NCBI GenBank assembly: GCA_030065095.1
Contig: JASJDP010000011.1
Location: forward strand, 1 to 64,000
Reading direction: 5' to 3'
DNA: 64,000 nucleotides
From: Rhodobacter sp.
GTDB taxonomy: Bacteria > Pseudomonadota > Alphaproteobacteria > Rhodobacterales > Rhodobacteraceae
Shown in pieces: positions 18,881-25,761 of the stretch. The position numbers were made by a program, and so were the translations under genes. The notes under the pieces are model-generated. The model was not told the DNA's origin, did no database searches, and saw only the letters and a program-made list of their open reading frames with translations. How positions within the stretch are numbered: the stretch's first letter is position 1; each line of letters begins with the position of its first letter.

Positions 18881-19197
18881 TCGACGGGGCGGTCGTCCGG
18901 CTTCATCGCGGCGAGGTCGTCGACGATGGCCTCGGTCGGGAACAGTCCGACCATGCCCTTGACGGTGGCAGGGGTGGCCAGAACCGGATGGTTCGTCGCA
19001 TCCTTCACCACCGGGGTCATCGAGCGGGTGCCGGCCTCGATGTGGTTGCCGACGCTCGCCCAGCCCAGGATCGGAACGAATCCCATCTGTTCCTTGTTGT
19101 CGCCGTACCGCACGCCGATCTTTAGACCGAGATCACCCTTGGTGAAGGCAGAGATATGCGGCGCCTCACCGGTCTTTGCGTCTTTCACTGTGGTCAT
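18877..19197 (-). CDS. 106-residue orphan protein; scaffold or carrier candidate
   Basis: Small soluble protein with no Cys, no signal peptide and no transmembrane segment. I do not recognise a family. It is Gly/Val/Thr rich in the middle (LGLKIGVRYGDNKEQMGFVP) and ends in an acidic, flexible tail AAMKPDDRPVE. A good ribosome-binding site GAGGAGACC precedes the ATG at 19197. Its stop overlaps the GTG of the permuted ATP-grasp gene, which in turn overlaps the LanB-like gene. In PEARL pathways the ligase works on a small gene-encoded scaffold whose C-terminus is extended. Position and size make this the only candidate in the operon, but it is longer than most leader peptides and could instead be a small enzyme subunit. 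Confidence 0.7.
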   Translation of the reverse strand: MTTVKDAKTGEAPHISAFTKGDLGLKIGVRYGDNKEQMGFVPILGWASVGNHIEAGTRSMTPVVKDATNHPVLATPATVKGMVGLFPTEAIVDDLAAMKPDDRPVE

Positions 19198-19226
19198 GTT
19201 TTGGTCTCCTCTGGTTGAAATGGCAC

Positions 19227-20129
19227 TTAGCGTCCGAAAAGGGCGTCCATCTGCTGGTCGCCCGCCTGGGTCAATTCGTCCTCGTCCGTCAGCTTGAAGA
19301 ACACGATCGAGTGCCGCGGACGTCTGGTCAGCACGACGCGGTGCGGGGTCGAGACATAGGCCCCGTCGGTCCAGCCCGACAGCAGATCGCCGATATTGAC
19401 GGTGAAATGATAGGGCGACCGGGCCGGAACCCGCAGCCAGTCTCCGCCGCGCAGCCGGACCTCGATGCCCTCGCTGGTATGCGCCAATAGCGTGATCAGG
19501 CTGCCGTCCTTGTGGGCGCCCATGCCCTGGTCGTTCGAAAACTCCGGCGCCCGCGCAGGGTAGGAATGGCAGCGCAAGGAATCGAAGCTGTTTGAAATGC
19601 GGTCGGTGAAAAAACCCGGTGTCAGGCCAAGCGCCTCTTCGGTCAGGCCCACGATCAGGCGCGACAGCTTTTCGGCCTCGCGGAAATAGTTCATCAGCGC
19701 CGCGCGCAGTTCGGGTCCGAGCGGACCGTCCGGCACGGGCAGGCTGGACGGATCGTCGAACATCAGACGCCCGGCGCTGAATTTTTCGACATAATCGGCG
19801 GGCTTGTCCGTTTCACCCATATAGGCATAGGCATTTTCCTCCAGCAGCGCGCTGTAGCCGTAGGGGGTGAACGGATCTTCGGGCAGGGTTGCGCCGCCTT
19901 CGGGGCGGCAGGCCTCCTTGACCTCGGATGGCAGCTTGACGAATTCGGCAAAGGCGGAAAAGGCGCGATCGGTGACCGAGGCCGGGATGCCGGTCCCGCG
20001 GACCGTAAAGAACCCGGCCGAGCGGCAGGCGCTGTCGATCGCGGCCGCCGTCTCGGCGCGCGCAGCGGACGTGCCTTCGCGCGCGGCGGTCAGGTCGATT
20101 TCGGGAATGATGTCTTGCGTGGCATTCAT
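19227..20129 (-). CDS. Fe(II)/2-oxoglutarate oxygenase, isopenicillin-N-synthase family
   Basis: 300 residues, the usual family length. An N-terminal DIOX_N-type region (PEIDLTAAREG; SAGFFTVRGTGIP) leads to the jelly-roll core. The iron triad is visible as GAHKDGS (His206, Asp208) and STPHRVV (His263). RHSIVFF gives the Arg272-x-Ser pair that holds 2-oxoglutarate. Such enzymes hydroxylate, desaturate or cyclise amino-acid and peptide-like substrates. Its ATG overlaps the stop of the alpha/beta hydrolase by four bases, and it lies 29 bases ahead of the small-protein gene. A tailoring role on the product of the operon is likely. The exact reaction is unknown. Confidence 0.88.
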   Translation of the reverse strand: MNATQDIIPEIDLTAAREGTSAARAETAAAIDSACRSAGFFTVRGTGIPASVTDRAFSAFAEFVKLPSEVKEACRPEGGATLPEDPFTPYGYSALLEENAYAYMGETDKPADYVEKFSAGRLMFDDPSSLPVPDGPLGPELRAALMNYFREAEKLSRLIVGLTEEALGLTPGFFTDRISNSFDSLRCHSYPARAPEFSNDQGMGAHKDGSLITLLAHTSEGIEVRLRGGDWLRVPARSPYHFTVNIGDLLSGWTDGAYVSTPHRVVLTRRPRHSIVFFKLTDEDELTQAGDQQMDALFGR

Positions 20130-21025
20130 TGGCGTTTATCCTCTTGGGCCGAACGGTCGCGGGTCGACGCGATGAAGCGGCCGATCCTGTCGATCGCCTG
20201 CCGGCCCTGGGTGAGTTGCGGGAAATACAGGTGCCAGACATGGATCATGTCGGGCCACTCCTCAAAGGTGACATCGACGCCTGCCCGAAGCGCGCGGTTG
20301 GTGAAATCCTTGGAATCCGAATAAAGAACCTCGCGCTCACCCACCTGGATCAGCAGCGGCGGCAGGCCTGTCAGATCGCCGAAAAGCGGCGACACTGCCG
20401 GCGTGTCTGGCGCGGACCCGTTGGCGTAGAGCCGGCTCAATTTGAGGGCCAGCGTACGGTCGATCATCGGGTCGCGGTCGCCGCGCCGGTCATAGCTTTC
20501 GCCTTTGCAGGTCAGGTCCGTCCAGGGCGACAGGCACACCGCTGCGCGTGGCAGCGGATGCCCAATCGCCTTCAGGGTCAGAAGCGTTGCCAGAACCAGC
20601 CCGCCGCCCGCGCTATCCCCGACGAGAACCAGTTCGTCCGGCCCGAGCCCGTCGTCGTAAAGCGTCCTGACCGCGGCCACGGCATCGTCGAGCGCCGCAG
20701 GATGGGGATGTTCCGGCGCAAGCCGGTACTCCAGTTGCAGAACACGCTGGCCGGCGGCGCGCGCGATCTCTCCCACCAGCCCGCGGTGGCTCGACAATGA
20801 ACCATAGACGTAACCGCCACCGTGCAGATAGAGCACAAGCTCGCCCGCCATGGCACCCGGAGCGGACAGAATTTCCGCAGGCCGTCCCGCCAGGGTCAGG
20901 GGCTCGACGGCGATATCGGCGGCCAGCGGGGGTGCCTCGGCCTCCATCGCCGCCCGCTCGGCGGCCAGGCCGTCCGGCCAGCCCGCCTCTTGGATCTGGG
21001 CGATCAGGACGTCGATTTCCGACAT
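20126..21025 (-). CDS. alpha/beta hydrolase, hormone-sensitive-lipase type
   Basis: 299 residues starting at ATG 21025, the first start after the upstream gene ends. The oxyanion motif HGGGYVYGS lies near residue 77 and the nucleophile motif GDSAGGG near 146. The acid is in the LLIQVGEREVLYSDS segment and the catalytic His in MIHVWHLYFPQ. This is the HSL/esterase family IV arrangement. It has no signal sequence and is cytoplasmic. Within the operon it could hydrolyse an ester or thioester intermediate, or release the product from a carrier. No peptidase is encoded in the operon, so this is also the only hydrolase available for a release step. Confidence 0.9.
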   Translation of the reverse strand: MSEIDVLIAQIQEAGWPDGLAAERAAMEAEAPPLAADIAVEPLTLAGRPAEILSAPGAMAGELVLYLHGGGYVYGSLSSHRGLVGEIARAAGQRVLQLEYRLAPEHPHPAALDDAVAAVRTLYDDGLGPDELVLVGDSAGGGLVLATLLTLKAIGHPLPRAAVCLSPWTDLTCKGESYDRRGDRDPMIDRTLALKLSRLYANGSAPDTPAVSPLFGDLTGLPPLLIQVGEREVLYSDSKDFTNRALRAGVDVTFEEWPDMIHVWHLYFPQLTQGRQAIDRIGRFIASTRDRSAQEDKRQ

Positions 21026-21030
21026 CACGG

Positions 21031-21969
21031 TCACGACCGCGGCCCGCCCCGGCGCGTGCCCGGGGTGAGCGGCCGGGTCGGGCGCTCGTGCAGATCCAGA
21101 ACCAGCCTGGCCTTGGCCACGAAAGGCGGGGCCACGACCCGGTCGCCGTAGATCTTGAAGCCGCAGCCCTGGGTTTCGTAATCCTCGATCGTCGCATGGC
21201 AATCCGCCAGCGTTTCCGGTCGCGTGCGGAAAACCTTGTTGATGATCGGCACATGCGAGGGATGAATTGCGGCCTTTCCGGTGAACCCGACCCCGCGCGA
21301 CGCGCGCGACTGCGCTTCGACCACCGACATGTCCTCGATCTCGAAGCTGTTGGTGTCGATGGCCGGGATCCGGTATTTGGCCGCCGCCGCCGTCAGCCGG
21401 GCCTGCGCCTCGGCCAGATAATGCGGGTTAGGCGCATATAGCTCGCTGCTCAGGTCGGCCTGCCCATAGTGGATCGCGTCGCTGAGGCTGGCGATGGCGT
21501 CCACCTCGGTCACGGCATCCACGGTCTCGACAAAGCTGACCGCCATCAGAGGCGTCGCCAACCGGTCGAGATGAGCGCGGTAGATTTCGACCTCGGCGCC
21601 GTGGCGCAGTTTCGGCAACAGCACGAAATCGATGGATGGGCCGTTTGCGGTCAGCCGCTCCAGCATCTGCAGATCCGTCAGGCCGTGTCCGAGCCGGATC
21701 GAGTTGATCCGCAGTCCGATGGGAATGCCGCGGGCGCGCACCGGACCGAAATCGTAGGTTTCGAGCATCTGCCGCGCCTTGGCCTTTTCCGAGGGGTGGA
21801 TGGAATCCTCGAGATCGATGACCACCGCCCCCGGCGACAGTTCGTCGACCTTTCCCAGAAGCTTGGGCAATCGCAAAGCGGGACAGTAGAAATAGCACGG
21901 GCTCACCAGCGACGGGGTCGCAGGATAGACCACGCCGCCGGCCGCGGACGGGAAAAGGGAGTTCGGCAT
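21031..21969 (-). CDS. CitE/HpcH-family CoA ester lyase
   Basis: 312 residues. An N-terminal FYCPALRLPKL segment leads to VVIDLEDSIHPSEK (Asp and Glu that bind Mg). It continues with GLRINSIR (substrate Arg), a conserved Glu in AVSFVETVDAV, and GFTGKAAIHPSHV near the C-terminus, which is the CitE/malyl-CoA-lyase signature. These enzymes cleave or form beta-hydroxyacyl-CoA thioesters such as malyl-, citramalyl- or beta-methylmalyl-CoA. The ATG shares a base with the stop of the MaoC gene (TAATG). Together with MaoC it makes a lyase/hydratase pair as in the ethylmalonyl/3-hydroxypropionate routes, here apparently supplying an acyl-CoA to the biosynthetic operon. Confidence 0.88.
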   Translation of the reverse strand: MPNSLFPSAAGGVVYPATPSLVSPCYFYCPALRLPKLLGKVDELSPGAVVIDLEDSIHPSEKAKARQMLETYDFGPVRARGIPIGLRINSIRLGHGLTDLQMLERLTANGPSIDFVLLPKLRHGAEVEIYRAHLDRLATPLMAVSFVETVDAVTEVDAIASLSDAIHYGQADLSSELYAPNPHYLAEAQARLTAAAAKYRIPAIDTNSFEIEDMSVVEAQSRASRGVGFTGKAAIHPSHVPIINKVFRTRPETLADCHATIEDYETQGCGFKIYGDRVVAPPFVAKARLVLDLHERPTRPLTPGTRRGGPRS

Positions 21970-22490
21970 TAAAAATACTCCTCCGTAAGGCCCTCGGGGA
22001 CGACCGCCATCAGAATGCTGCGTTCGCAGTGCATCACTTCGGTACCGTCCGATTTCAGCCCGCGCGTCGCGAACCGCACGACGCCGCGGGACGGATCGCT
22101 CTTGCTTGGCCGCTTCGACAGGACCGTGCTTTCGGCATAAAGCGTGTCGCCCACAAAAACCGGCGCGGTCATGCGCACCGCGTCCCAGCCGAGATTGGCG
22201 ATCGCGCGCATCGACAGGCTGGCCACGCTCATCGCGTTCACGATGGAAAAGGTGACAAGGCTCGACACCAGCGGTTGATGCCACTGGGTTTCGGCGGCAT
22301 AGGCGGCGTCGATATGCAGCGGCGAGGGGTTCATGGCCAGGTTTGACAGCCAGATGTTGTCGGCCTCGATCACCGTCCGGCCGGGGCGATGCTCGATGAC
22401 CGCGCCGGGCTCGATTTCGTCATAGGTCAGACCGGGGCTCTCGCGGTACCGCTTGCCGCCCAGGTGGCGCAGGCTGCGCTTGTCCTTCAT
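21969..22490 (-). CDS. MaoC-family dehydratase
   Basis: 173 residues with a single hot-dog domain. LTYDEIEPGAVIEH begins the domain. NPSPLHIDAAYAAET carries the Asp/His-type hydratase motif. APVFVGDTLYAESTVL is the conserved end strand. It resembles mesaconyl-CoA and enoyl-CoA hydratases, which add or remove water on CoA thioesters. It overlaps the ATP-grasp gene upstream by four bases and abuts the CoA lyase gene. A matching lyase/hydratase pair suggests conversion between an unsaturated C4-C5 dicarboxylyl-CoA and its cleavage products. Substrate inferred only from this pairing. Confidence 0.88.
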   Translation of the reverse strand: MKDKRSLRHLGGKRYRESPGLTYDEIEPGAVIEHRPGRTVIEADNIWLSNLAMNPSPLHIDAAYAAETQWHQPLVSSLVTFSIVNAMSVASLSMRAIANLGWDAVRMTAPVFVGDTLYAESTVLSKRPSKSDPSRGVVRFATRGLKSDGTEVMHCERSILMAVVPEGLTEEYF

Positions 22491-23803
22491 GCGGTCGCCT
22501 CCAGCCCGGCGATCAACGCATTGCGGTCGGCCTCGGACAGGGCCATGGCCCAGTTGATGCGCGCGTTCCCGATCGAGACATTCACCACCCGCGACCGGGT
22601 GGACCCGCGCAACATGAAACCGTTCGCGCGCCGGCCGTAAAGATAGAGGCCGTAAACAAGCTCGTGGGTCTCGGCGCCGCCGGTGGTATCGGGCAGGTCC
22701 AGCGTCAGCGGCGCCAGCATGGCTTGCGCGATCCAGTTCGCCGCGCTGCTCCGGCGGATTTCTGCCCGCAGGCTGTCGGCGCTTTCTTCGGCGCCGATCA
22801 GGATCCCCTTTCCGCCAAAGGCGCGGCGGATCTTGAAGATCAGTTCATCCTTCCGGGCCAGAAACGCGTCCAGCCGGTCCTCGCTCAGCTCCCAGCTCTC
22901 TGGCACGAAACGGTCCACCAGCGCGGTCTCCTCCTCATCGAGGGCACCGTTCCGGCGGGCCTCCCAGAAACGGGCGAACCAGACCTTGTCCATTCGGATG
23001 TCGGCCTCGAAGGTCGAATAGACCGGCGTTCCGGCATCCAGCAGGCGGTCCAGCATCCGGCCGTCATCGCTGATCTCTTCCATCATAAAGCCGCGATGCA
23101 CGAAGGTTTCGGGGCCCAGCCAGGCCGGGTCGAAGCTGAGCTCATCGGCGATGTGGACGGGGCAATCCGCCTGACGCGCCACCGCGGCCCGCATGCGTTC
23201 AAAGCTCAGGTAGCCCTTGCCGCCCGTGCCGCCGCCGACGCTCCAGTCCAGGATGACGATGCGTCCTGCCTCGTGGGCCTCTGCCCGTTCGGCAACCAGG
23301 GCGGCGAGGTCGTCGAGCGGCCTCGACGGCAGTCGCGTGTCCGGCAGGCCGAGGGCCTGCATGACATCGCGGCCGACATCATAGATCTCGGCCCCGGCGA
23401 CACAGGAATCCACGTTGATCTCGCAGCAGATAAAGCCCCGGTCCGTCTCCAGCAGATCGAGCCGCCCCACCAGATAGGCAGGGTCGCAAAGCTCGTCCCA
23501 GTTGACGAACCGGCGAAACAGGTCCGGCACGGCCATAAGGTCGAGAAACCCGTCGCGGCCGACCCGGTCGATCTCTTTGGTAATCAGGCGCGACTGCAGC
23601 GCGATCAGCGCGCGGCCGTCCGCGCCAAGCGTCTGCACCTCGGCCTCGTCGGCCAGGGTCGGGCGCGTCAGCAGTGCCAGCAGGTGGCCGCCGTCGCTAT
23701 CCAGTTCGATCCGCTTCTCGCGCAGCAGGGCATCGATGCGCCCGGCCCATGCGGGCCGGGTCGTGGCGGCGACCAGCCGTTCGGTGTCGTCCCGCGCGCT
23801 CAC
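22487..23803 (-). CDS. circularly permuted ATP-grasp enzyme (first copy)
   Basis: 438 residues from a GTG start at 23803. The metal-binding element CEINVDSC (127-134) again precedes the ATP-lysine element IFKIRRAFGGKGILIGAEES (322-341) and ANWIAQAML, so the order is permuted relative to standard ATP-grasp proteins. It is clearly different in sequence from the other copy at 17498-18880, so the two are unlikely to be a recent duplication. ATP-dependent carboxylate-amine or carboxylate-thiol ligation is the expected chemistry. It starts five bases after the TauD-like gene and overlaps MaoC. Having two divergent ligases suggests two separate amide bonds in the product. Confidence 0.7.
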   Translation of the reverse strand: MSARDDTERLVAATTRPAWAGRIDALLREKRIELDSDGGHLLALLTRPTLADEAEVQTLGADGRALIALQSRLITKEIDRVGRDGFLDLMAVPDLFRRFVNWDELCDPAYLVGRLDLLETDRGFICCEINVDSCVAGAEIYDVGRDVMQALGLPDTRLPSRPLDDLAALVAERAEAHEAGRIVILDWSVGGGTGGKGYLSFERMRAAVARQADCPVHIADELSFDPAWLGPETFVHRGFMMEEISDDGRMLDRLLDAGTPVYSTFEADIRMDKVWFARFWEARRNGALDEEETALVDRFVPESWELSEDRLDAFLARKDELIFKIRRAFGGKGILIGAEESADSLRAEIRRSSAANWIAQAMLAPLTLDLPDTTGGAETHELVYGLYLYGRRANGFMLRGSTRSRVVNVSIGNARINWAMALSEADRNALIAGLEATA

Positions 23804-23808
23804 CTGCT

Positions 23809-24708
23809 TCAGACGCCGATGCTGACAAGCCGGTCGTAGGGCTTGGCCGCGGGCTTGTGGTAGTCAAGGTTGAGGTTCTCGCCGGCGTAGTCGTGGGCCT
23901 CGACCATCGGGACCCCGTAATGCGCGTACCAGGCGACATAGTGATCTTCCTCGCCGAACTGGTACTCGAAATGCCGCAGAGGCCGTCGCGCGGGCTGTTC
24001 CGGGTCACGCTTGTAGGGTGTCGTCGCGCCGTGGGCGACGCCATAGGCCACCTCGTTCAGCAGCATCACGACGATCATGTCGTTGTCGATATCGACGTCC
24101 AGTGCAGCGGAATACTCGTCCAGCAGGGCGTCGTAATGCGCTTCGCGGATCGCGACGTTGTAGTTGTTGGGGATCGCCTCGACCACCTCGGCCGGATCGA
24201 TGCCGCGGTCGCGGCAATAGCCCCGGACATCGCACAACAGCGGATGGCCGCCGCCGATATTCTCGTTCAGCCCGTAGGTATTGGCGACGAACGGCGTCGC
24301 CGCATCGAAATGGATGCATTTCGACGTCATGAAGGCGCGGCTGTCGATCTTGCCGTCATGCGAAAAATCGCCGTTCAGGTTGTAGCCGTCCACATCCATG
24401 TGGGCCAGTTCCATCGGCTCGGGCACCACCGAGAAACGGTCAAAATCGATCGTTGCCATGGCCCCGCGAAAGACCGATTCCAGAAGGCCCAGGGCCGTGT
24501 CGGTGTTTTCCCGGATCTCCAGACCTTCGCGCGCGAGCGCGCCGCGCGAGTTGTAGGCGACGGCGAACCCGGGCCCTTCGGTCAATAGCTGCGCAATCTT
24601 CGCGGACAGCGCTTCGGGCTGGTCCGATTGCGCCCCGCCCAGCGTGACGGGAAAATCGGCAAGATCGATGCTGGCGATCTTGATATCTTCAAGGATTTTG
24701 CTTGGCAC
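23809..24708 (-). CDS. TauD-like Fe(II)/2-oxoglutarate oxygenase candidate
   Basis: 299 residues from a GTG start at 24708 with a strong AAGGAGACAG ribosome-binding site. I do not recognise a named family, but the spacing of residues fits the TauD/clavaminate-synthase fold. CIHFDAATP gives His133-x-Asp135, followed about 20 residues later by GGGHPLLCDVRGY, which lines up with the GGDTLW-type strand of TauD. MLLNEVAYGVAHGATTP supplies a distal His226, and PARRPLRHFEYQ an Arg for 2-oxoglutarate. The long middle region (IPNNYNVAI) is distinctive. If correct, the operon has two unrelated Fe/2OG oxygenases. The alternative is an unrelated fold with a chance motif. Confidence 0.6.
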   Translation of the reverse strand: MPSKILEDIKIASIDLADFPVTLGGAQSDQPEALSAKIAQLLTEGPGFAVAYNSRGALAREGLEIRENTDTALGLLESVFRGAMATIDFDRFSVVPEPMELAHMDVDGYNLNGDFSHDGKIDSRAFMTSKCIHFDAATPFVANTYGLNENIGGGHPLLCDVRGYCRDRGIDPAEVVEAIPNNYNVAIREAHYDALLDEYSAALDVDIDNDMIVVMLLNEVAYGVAHGATTPYKRDPEQPARRPLRHFEYQFGEEDHYVAWYAHYGVPMVEAHDYAGENLNLDYHKPAAKPYDRLVSIGV

Positions 24709-24720
24709 TGTCTGTCTCCT

Positions 24721-25761
24721 TCACGAGGCAAGTCTTTTGGCGTCGGCGCCGGGCACCTCCGAAGCGCCGTTGATGTCGAGAACGATCTTTCCCACGTGCC
24801 TGCCCGCCTCCAGCTGGTCATGGGCCAGACGCACGTCCTGCATCGGGTGCACCGCATGCAGAACCGGCCGAAGCCGGCCGGATCGCAACTCGGGCAGCCA
24901 GCGGGCAAAGGCGGCCCGGGCCAATTCGCGCTTTTCGCTCAAGGGGGTGGGGCGCAGCACCGTGCCCATGATGCGCAGCCGCTTGAGCAGGATGGGGTCG
25001 ATGTCCAGGCCGTCCACGATGGTGCCCGACATCACCCCCATCAGGATCAGGCGGCCGCGGTCGGCCAAAAGATCGATATGGGTGGACAGCGAGTCCGCAC
25101 CTGCGATGTCCACGATAAGGTCGAGACCGCCACCGGCCCACAGGCGCAGCGCCGTCGGCAAGTCGTCGGAATGGCGGTCAAAGACGGCTTCTGCCCCCAG
25201 ATCGGCCAAGTGCCCGGCCTTGGACATGTCGCCCGTCGTCGTCGCCACCCTGGCGCCCAGCAGGGCGGCCATCTGCAGGCCGATGCTGCCCATGCCGCTT
25301 GCCCCGCCCTGGATCAGGACGCGCTCCCCAGGCTGCAGACCGCCGAGTTCGACCAGGTTGCCGTGACCCACGAGAATGGCCTCGGGTAACGATACCGCCT
25401 CGGCAAAACTCATGCCCGGCGGCACGGGTGCCGCCAGTCCGGGGTCGAGACAGGCATATTCGGCATAGCCGCCGCCGGCGACAAGCCCCATCACCGCGTC
25501 GCCGGAGCCGAACCGCCCGCCCGCGTCGGCCGTCTCCACGATTCCCGCCACCTCGACTCCCAAGGTATCGGGGGCGTCCTCCGGCGCAGGCCACGACCCG
25601 TCGCGCTGGTAGAGGTCGGCGTGGTTCAGCGCGGCGGCGCGGACACGGACCCGCAAGCTGCCGCCGTCGCAGGACGGGCGCGGCGCCGTGGCGATATGCA
25701 ACGCGCCAGAGCCGCCGCCCGGCGCAACGCCGACCACGCGCATCTCCGGCTCAGGCGGCAT
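24721..25761 (-). CDS. MDR-superfamily NAD(P)H oxidoreductase (quinone-oxidoreductase type)
   Basis: 346 residues. It has the GroES-like N-domain (LNHADLYQRDG; LGVEVAGIVE) and the Rossmann motif LIQGGASGMGSIGLQMA near residue 145, followed by ILMGVMSG and KIVLDI. Catalytic-zinc Cys/His ligands are not evident, so it belongs with the zinc-free QOR/PIG3-like enoyl or quinone reductases rather than true alcohol dehydrogenases. It overlaps the oxoamine synthase gene by 11 bases if ATG 25761 is used; an internal ATG at 25743 would remove the overlap. It probably reduces or oxidises a carbonyl or alkene formed in the pathway. Confidence 0.87.
   Translation of the reverse strand: MPPEPEMRVVGVAPGGGSGALHIATAPRPSCDGGSLRVRVRAAALNHADLYQRDGSWPAPEDAPDTLGVEVAGIVETADAGGRFGSGDAVMGLVAGGGYAEYACLDPGLAAPVPPGMSFAEAVSLPEAILVGHGNLVELGGLQPGERVLIQGGASGMGSIGLQMAALLGARVATTTGDMSKAGHLADLGAEAVFDRHSDDLPTALRLWAGGGLDLIVDIAGADSLSTHIDLLADRGRLILMGVMSGTIVDGLDIDPILLKRLRIMGTVLRPTPLSEKRELARAAFARWLPELRSGRLRPVLHAVHPMQDVRLAHDQLEAGRHVGKIVLDINGASEVPGADAKRLAS

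Noticed and set aside
17282-19297. A 671-codon plus-strand open frame across the LanB-like and ATP-grasp genes
   Set aside because: It lies antisense to two overlapping genes with clear family motifs, has no domain of its own, and is the kind of long frame that high-GC codon bias creates.
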